Shown here piece after piece: positions 55,588 to 57,889 of a stretch of 57,889 nt of DNA. A program made the translations under genes and the position numbers. Each line of letters opens with the position of its first letter. Within the stretch, counting starts at the first letter, position 1. The stretch comes from an uncultured Campylobacterales bacterium (GTDB lineage Bacteria; Campylobacterota; Campylobacteria; Campylobacterales; Arcobacteraceae), in contig CAJQLJ010000032.1 in NCBI GenBank assembly GCA_905479135.1, positions 1 to 57,889 of the forward strand, in the 5' to 3' direction. The notes under the pieces are model-generated. The model was not told the origin of the DNA and made no database searches. It saw only the letters and a list, made by a program, of their open reading frames with translations.

Positions 55588-56094
55588 TTCTTTCAGTCTT
55601 TTTTTCCATTCTTTTTCAAATTTTTTTCTTTTTAAAAAAGATAAATGTTCAATAAATAAATGTCCAGCTAAATGTTCCATTTCATGTTGCCATGCAACAG
55701 ATAGAAAATCTTCAGCTTCCATAGTTTGCTTTTCACCATTTCTATCAAAATATTCAATAATAATATGCTGAGCTCTTGTAACATCTTCAGTAAATCCAGG
55801 AACACTTAAGCATCCTTCTGTAAATACTTGCTCACCATCTTTATGGGTAATAACAGGATTAATAGCTTCAATCAAATTATCTTTACCTTGAATATCTTCA
55901 TCATTAGGTAAGCAAATAATTAAAATATTTAGAGGAACAGCAACTTGAATTGCAGCAAGTCCAACACCTGATTGATTAAGCATTGTTTCATACATATCAT
56001 CCAAAAGAGTGTGAAGTTCAGTATCGAACTTCACAACATCTTCTGATTTAACACGAAGTAATTTATTTGGGTAAGTTATAACTTCTCTAACCAT
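55576..56094 (-). CDS. def: Peptide deformylase
   Basis: The 172-residue metalloenzyme removes formyl from new polypeptides. Motif 1 is GVGLAAIQV, motif 2 EGCLSVPGF (metal Cys) and motif 3 QHEMEHLAGHLF, where the usual HExDH reads HEMEH; the metal ligands and catalytic Glu are intact. The basic C-terminal tail (FLKRKKFEKEWKKRLKEQKK) is typical of Gram-negative forms. It starts eight bases after clpP in the tig-clpP-def operon. Confidence 0.96.
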   Translation of the reverse strand: MVREVITYPNKLLRVKSEDVVKFDTELHTLLDDMYETMLNQSGVGLAAIQVAVPLNILIICLPNDEDIQGKDNLIEAINPVITHKDGEQVFTEGCLSVPGFTEDVTRAQHIIIEYFDRNGEKQTMEAEDFLSVAWQHEMEHLAGHLFIEHLSFLKRKKFEKEWKKRLKEQKK

Positions 56095-56102
56095 AGTATT
56101 TA

Positions 56103-56687
56103 CTACTTATGTTTAGCTATAACTTCATCAATAAGACCATAATCACAAGCTTCTTGTGCACTCATAAAGTTATCTCTTTCTGTATCATTTTCTACTTTTT
56201 CAACTGATTGACCAGTTTGTTCTGCAATCATAGCATTCAATTCGTCTTTCATTCTTTGAATTTCTTTAGCTTGAATTTGAATATCAGTAGATTGTCCTTG
56301 AGCACCACCTGATGGTTGATGTATCATTATTCTAGAGTTAGGAAGAGAATATCTCTTACCTTTTACTCCAGCTGATAATAAAAATGCACCCATAGATGCA
56401 GCTTGTCCTATACAAATAGTACAAACATCAGGTTTGATATAATTCATAGTGTCATATATAGACATTCCACTAGTAATTACTCCACCTGGAGAGTTTATAT
56501 AAAGGTAGATGTCTTTATCTGGATCTTCTGCCTCAAGAAAAAGTAATTGAGCAACAATTGTTGATGCCACTTGATCATTTACTTCTCCACTTAACATGAT
56601 GATTCTATCTTTTAGAAGTCTAGAGTAGATATCATAAGATCTCTCGCCTCTTCCACTTTTTTCTACTACGTATGGTATATAACTCAT
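56103..56687 (-). CDS. clpP: ATP-dependent Clp protease proteolytic subunit ClpP
   Basis: The 194-residue serine protease begins [25 protein letters not shown]. The catalytic Ser is in [14 protein letters not shown], the His in [12 protein letters not shown], and the Asp in the [11 protein letters not shown] segment. It forms the double-ring protease core used by ClpX/ClpA. It lies 16 bases after tig. No ClpX gene is in the window; a window-edge neighbour is unknown. Confidence 0.98.
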   Translation of the reverse strand: MSYIPYVVEKSGRGERSYDIYSRLLKDRIIMLSGEVNDQVASTIVAQLLFLEAEDPDKDIYLYINSPGGVITSGMSIYDTMNYIKPDVCTICIGQAASMGAFLLSAGVKGKRYSLPNSRIMIHQPSGGAQGQSTDIQIQAKEIQRMKDELNAMIAEQTGQSVEKVENDTERDNFMSAQEACDYGLIDEVIAKHK

Positions 56688-56703
56688 TGTTTATCCTAAA
56701 GGT

Positions 56704-57889
56704 TTATTTTCCTAATTTTTCGTCTAATAATTTAGTAATAACTTTTTCTTCAATCATTGACATTTTAATTGCTGGTAAGTATCCTGCGTCTTGATATTGT
56801 TTTAAAACATCTTGAGGATTTTGACCCATTTGCATTGCTTCATAATATAAAACTTGAGAAACTTCTTGATCACTTACTTCAACACTTTCAGCTTTTGCTA
56901 AAGCATCAACAATAAATGTAGCTTTTACTGAATTTTCAGCATCTTCTCTTAATTCTTCTCTTAAAGCTTCTACTTTAGAAGCATCTTCTTGTAAAACTTT
57001 AATTTCATCTTCCGACATTTCTCTTGCTTTATTGTTTAAAGCTTGATTAATTTCTTGATCAACTACAGTTGAAGGTAATGCAAAGTTTAACTTTTCAACT
57101 AAAGTTTCTAAATATGCAGGTTTTAATTCTTCTCTGTAGTATTTATTTTTAGCTTCAGCTTTAATTTGTTCTTCAAGTTTTTCTTTTAACATATCAAGAG
57201 TTGCATTTTCTTCACCTTGTAACATTGTAGCAGCAAATTCATCATTTAATTCTGCTGCTTTTTTCTCTTGGATTTCATGTAGTGTTACTTTAAATACAGC
57301 TTCTTTTCCAGCTAAATCTTTTGATTGATATTCAGCAGGGAATGTAACAGTAATATCTTTTTGTTCTTCATATTTCATACCAATAACTTGTTCTTCAAAA
57401 CCTGGAATAAATGAACCTGAACCTACATGTAATGCGAATTTTTCAGCTTTTCCACCTTCAAATGCAACACCATCAACAAAACCTTCAAAGTCAATTAAAG
57501 CGTGATCTTGATCTTTAACCATTCTTTTTCTAGCAATTTTAGTTAAAGGAGCAGATTGAGTTGCTAATTCTTCTAATTTTGTATCAATTTCTTTGGCATC
57601 TACTGCTTTATCTTCAACTTCTGGTAATAATAATTTATAATCACCTAAGTCAACTGCTGGTTTACAAGCTACTGATACTTCAATATCAATTGAACCATCT
57701 TCTTTTTTATCAAACTTAGAAATTGAAGGCTCGCCTACTAAATCTTCATTTGCTATGTTTAGTTCTTTTAAACCATTTGCTAATACAGCTCTTAATGCTT
57801 CACCTTCAGCATCTTCTGTTAATTTGTCAGCATATCTTTGCTTAACAACAGCAACAGGTACTTTACCTTTTCTAAAACCTTGAATATCC
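56704..57889 (-). CDS. tig: Trigger factor, 5' end outside the window
   Basis: About 394 residues of the ribosome-associated chaperone and prolyl isomerase are visible; the frame stays open to the right edge. The first visible residues DIQGFRKGKVPVAVVKQRY include the ribosome-binding signature GFRKGKVP. The FKBP-type domain (DHALIDFEGFVDGVAFEGGKAE ... SGSFIPGFEEQVIGM) and the helical C-domain follow. Roughly 40 N-terminal residues are missing compared with full-length family members. Do not take the internal ATG at 57522 as start; conserved sequence continues upstream. First known gene of the tig-clpP-def operon. Confidence 0.97.
   Translation of the reverse strand, partial: DIQGFRKGKVPVAVVKQRYADKLTEDAEGEALRAVLANGLKELNIANEDLVGEPSISKFDKKEDGSIDIEVSVACKPAVDLGDYKLLLPEVEDKAVDAKEIDTKLEELATQSAPLTKIARKRMVKDQDHALIDFEGFVDGVAFEGGKAEKFALHVGSGSFIPGFEEQVIGMKYEEQKDITVTFPAEYQSKDLAGKEAVFKVTLHEIQEKKAAELNDEFAATMLQGEENATLDMLKEKLEEQIKAEAKNKYYREELKPAYLETLVEKLNFALPSTVVDQEINQALNNKAREMSEDEIKVLQEDASKVEALREELREDAENSVKATFIVDALAKAESVEVSDQEVSQVLYYEAMQMGQNPQDVLKQYQDAGYLPAIKMSMIEEKVITKLLDEKLGK

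Noticed and set aside
55600-55690. HEMEH in peptide deformylase as evidence of an inactive enzyme
   Set aside because: Both metal His, the catalytic Glu and the EGCLS Cys are intact; the Asp-to-Glu change is conservative.

Overview
The window is a very AT-rich, gene-dense chromosomal segment from a member of the Campylobacterota. Protein style and gene order point to Arcobacteraceae, although no rRNA or other marker is present to fix the genus. From memory, several gene blocks match Campylobacter/Arcobacter synteny: rplU-rpmA-obgE-proB-fmt-birA-parA-parB-atpF'-atpFHAGDC-tolQRAB-pal-cpoB-slyD-fabD, rpmH-rnpA-yidD-yidC-khpB-mnmE, dnaG-TPR gene-rnc-aroC, and tig-clpP-def. I see no mobile element, CRISPR array, tRNA or rRNA. 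No stretch of more than about 180 bases lacks a gene.

Layout. 1-13.5 kb (minus): fabD (partial), slyD, the Tol-Pal envelope system, the F1 part of ATP synthase plus both b-type stalk subunits (a and c are elsewhere), ParAB and a catalytic-only biotin ligase. 13.6-14.5 kb (plus): an AEC-family permease set into this otherwise conserved block. 14.5-20.2 kb (minus): fmt, proB, obgE, ribosomal proteins L27 and L21, ridA and dnaG. 20.3-24.2 kb (plus): a LapB-like TPR/zinc protein, RNase III, chorismate synthase and a Wzz-like protein. 24.3-33.3 kb: a 5'-nucleotidase, sixA, the mnmE-khpB-yidC-yidD-rnpA-rpmH block and clpB. 33.4-41 kb: rnhB, an orphan small protein, msrA/msrB, an FAH-family hydrolase, DoxX, a Nudix hydrolase, bioA and a large sensor kinase-like protein. 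41-48 kb: purH, purL, an M23 peptidase, mgtE and folE. 48.3-55.6 kb: a four-gene type II secretion/type IV pilus-like set (probably the DNA-uptake machine), era, comM and a small zinc-ribbon membrane protein. 55.6-57.9 kb: def, clpP and tig (5' end outside the window).

The most interesting signals are regulatory or hidden in coding sequence. (1) rnpA seems to start at a rare ATT codon inside rpmH, and a 17-bp perfect inverted repeat followed by seven Ts, a complete intrinsic terminator, lies inside the rnpA coding region. (2) clpB has a near-consensus promoter whose -35 box sits in an HspR-type (HAIR) inverted repeat and whose start region sits in an HrcA-type (CIRCE) repeat. (3) The sensor kinase-like protein has Tyr where the phospho-accepting His of the H-box should be, although its ATP-binding motifs are intact, and it is coupled to bioA. 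(4) dnaG has an extended -10 promoter only five bases before its ATG, so its mRNA is probably leaderless. (5) The GspL/GspM-GspC/GspE/GspF-like set lies close to comM, which has a long inverted repeat over its ribosome binding site. I found no clearly unknown multi-gene defence or metabolic system; most genes are housekeeping.
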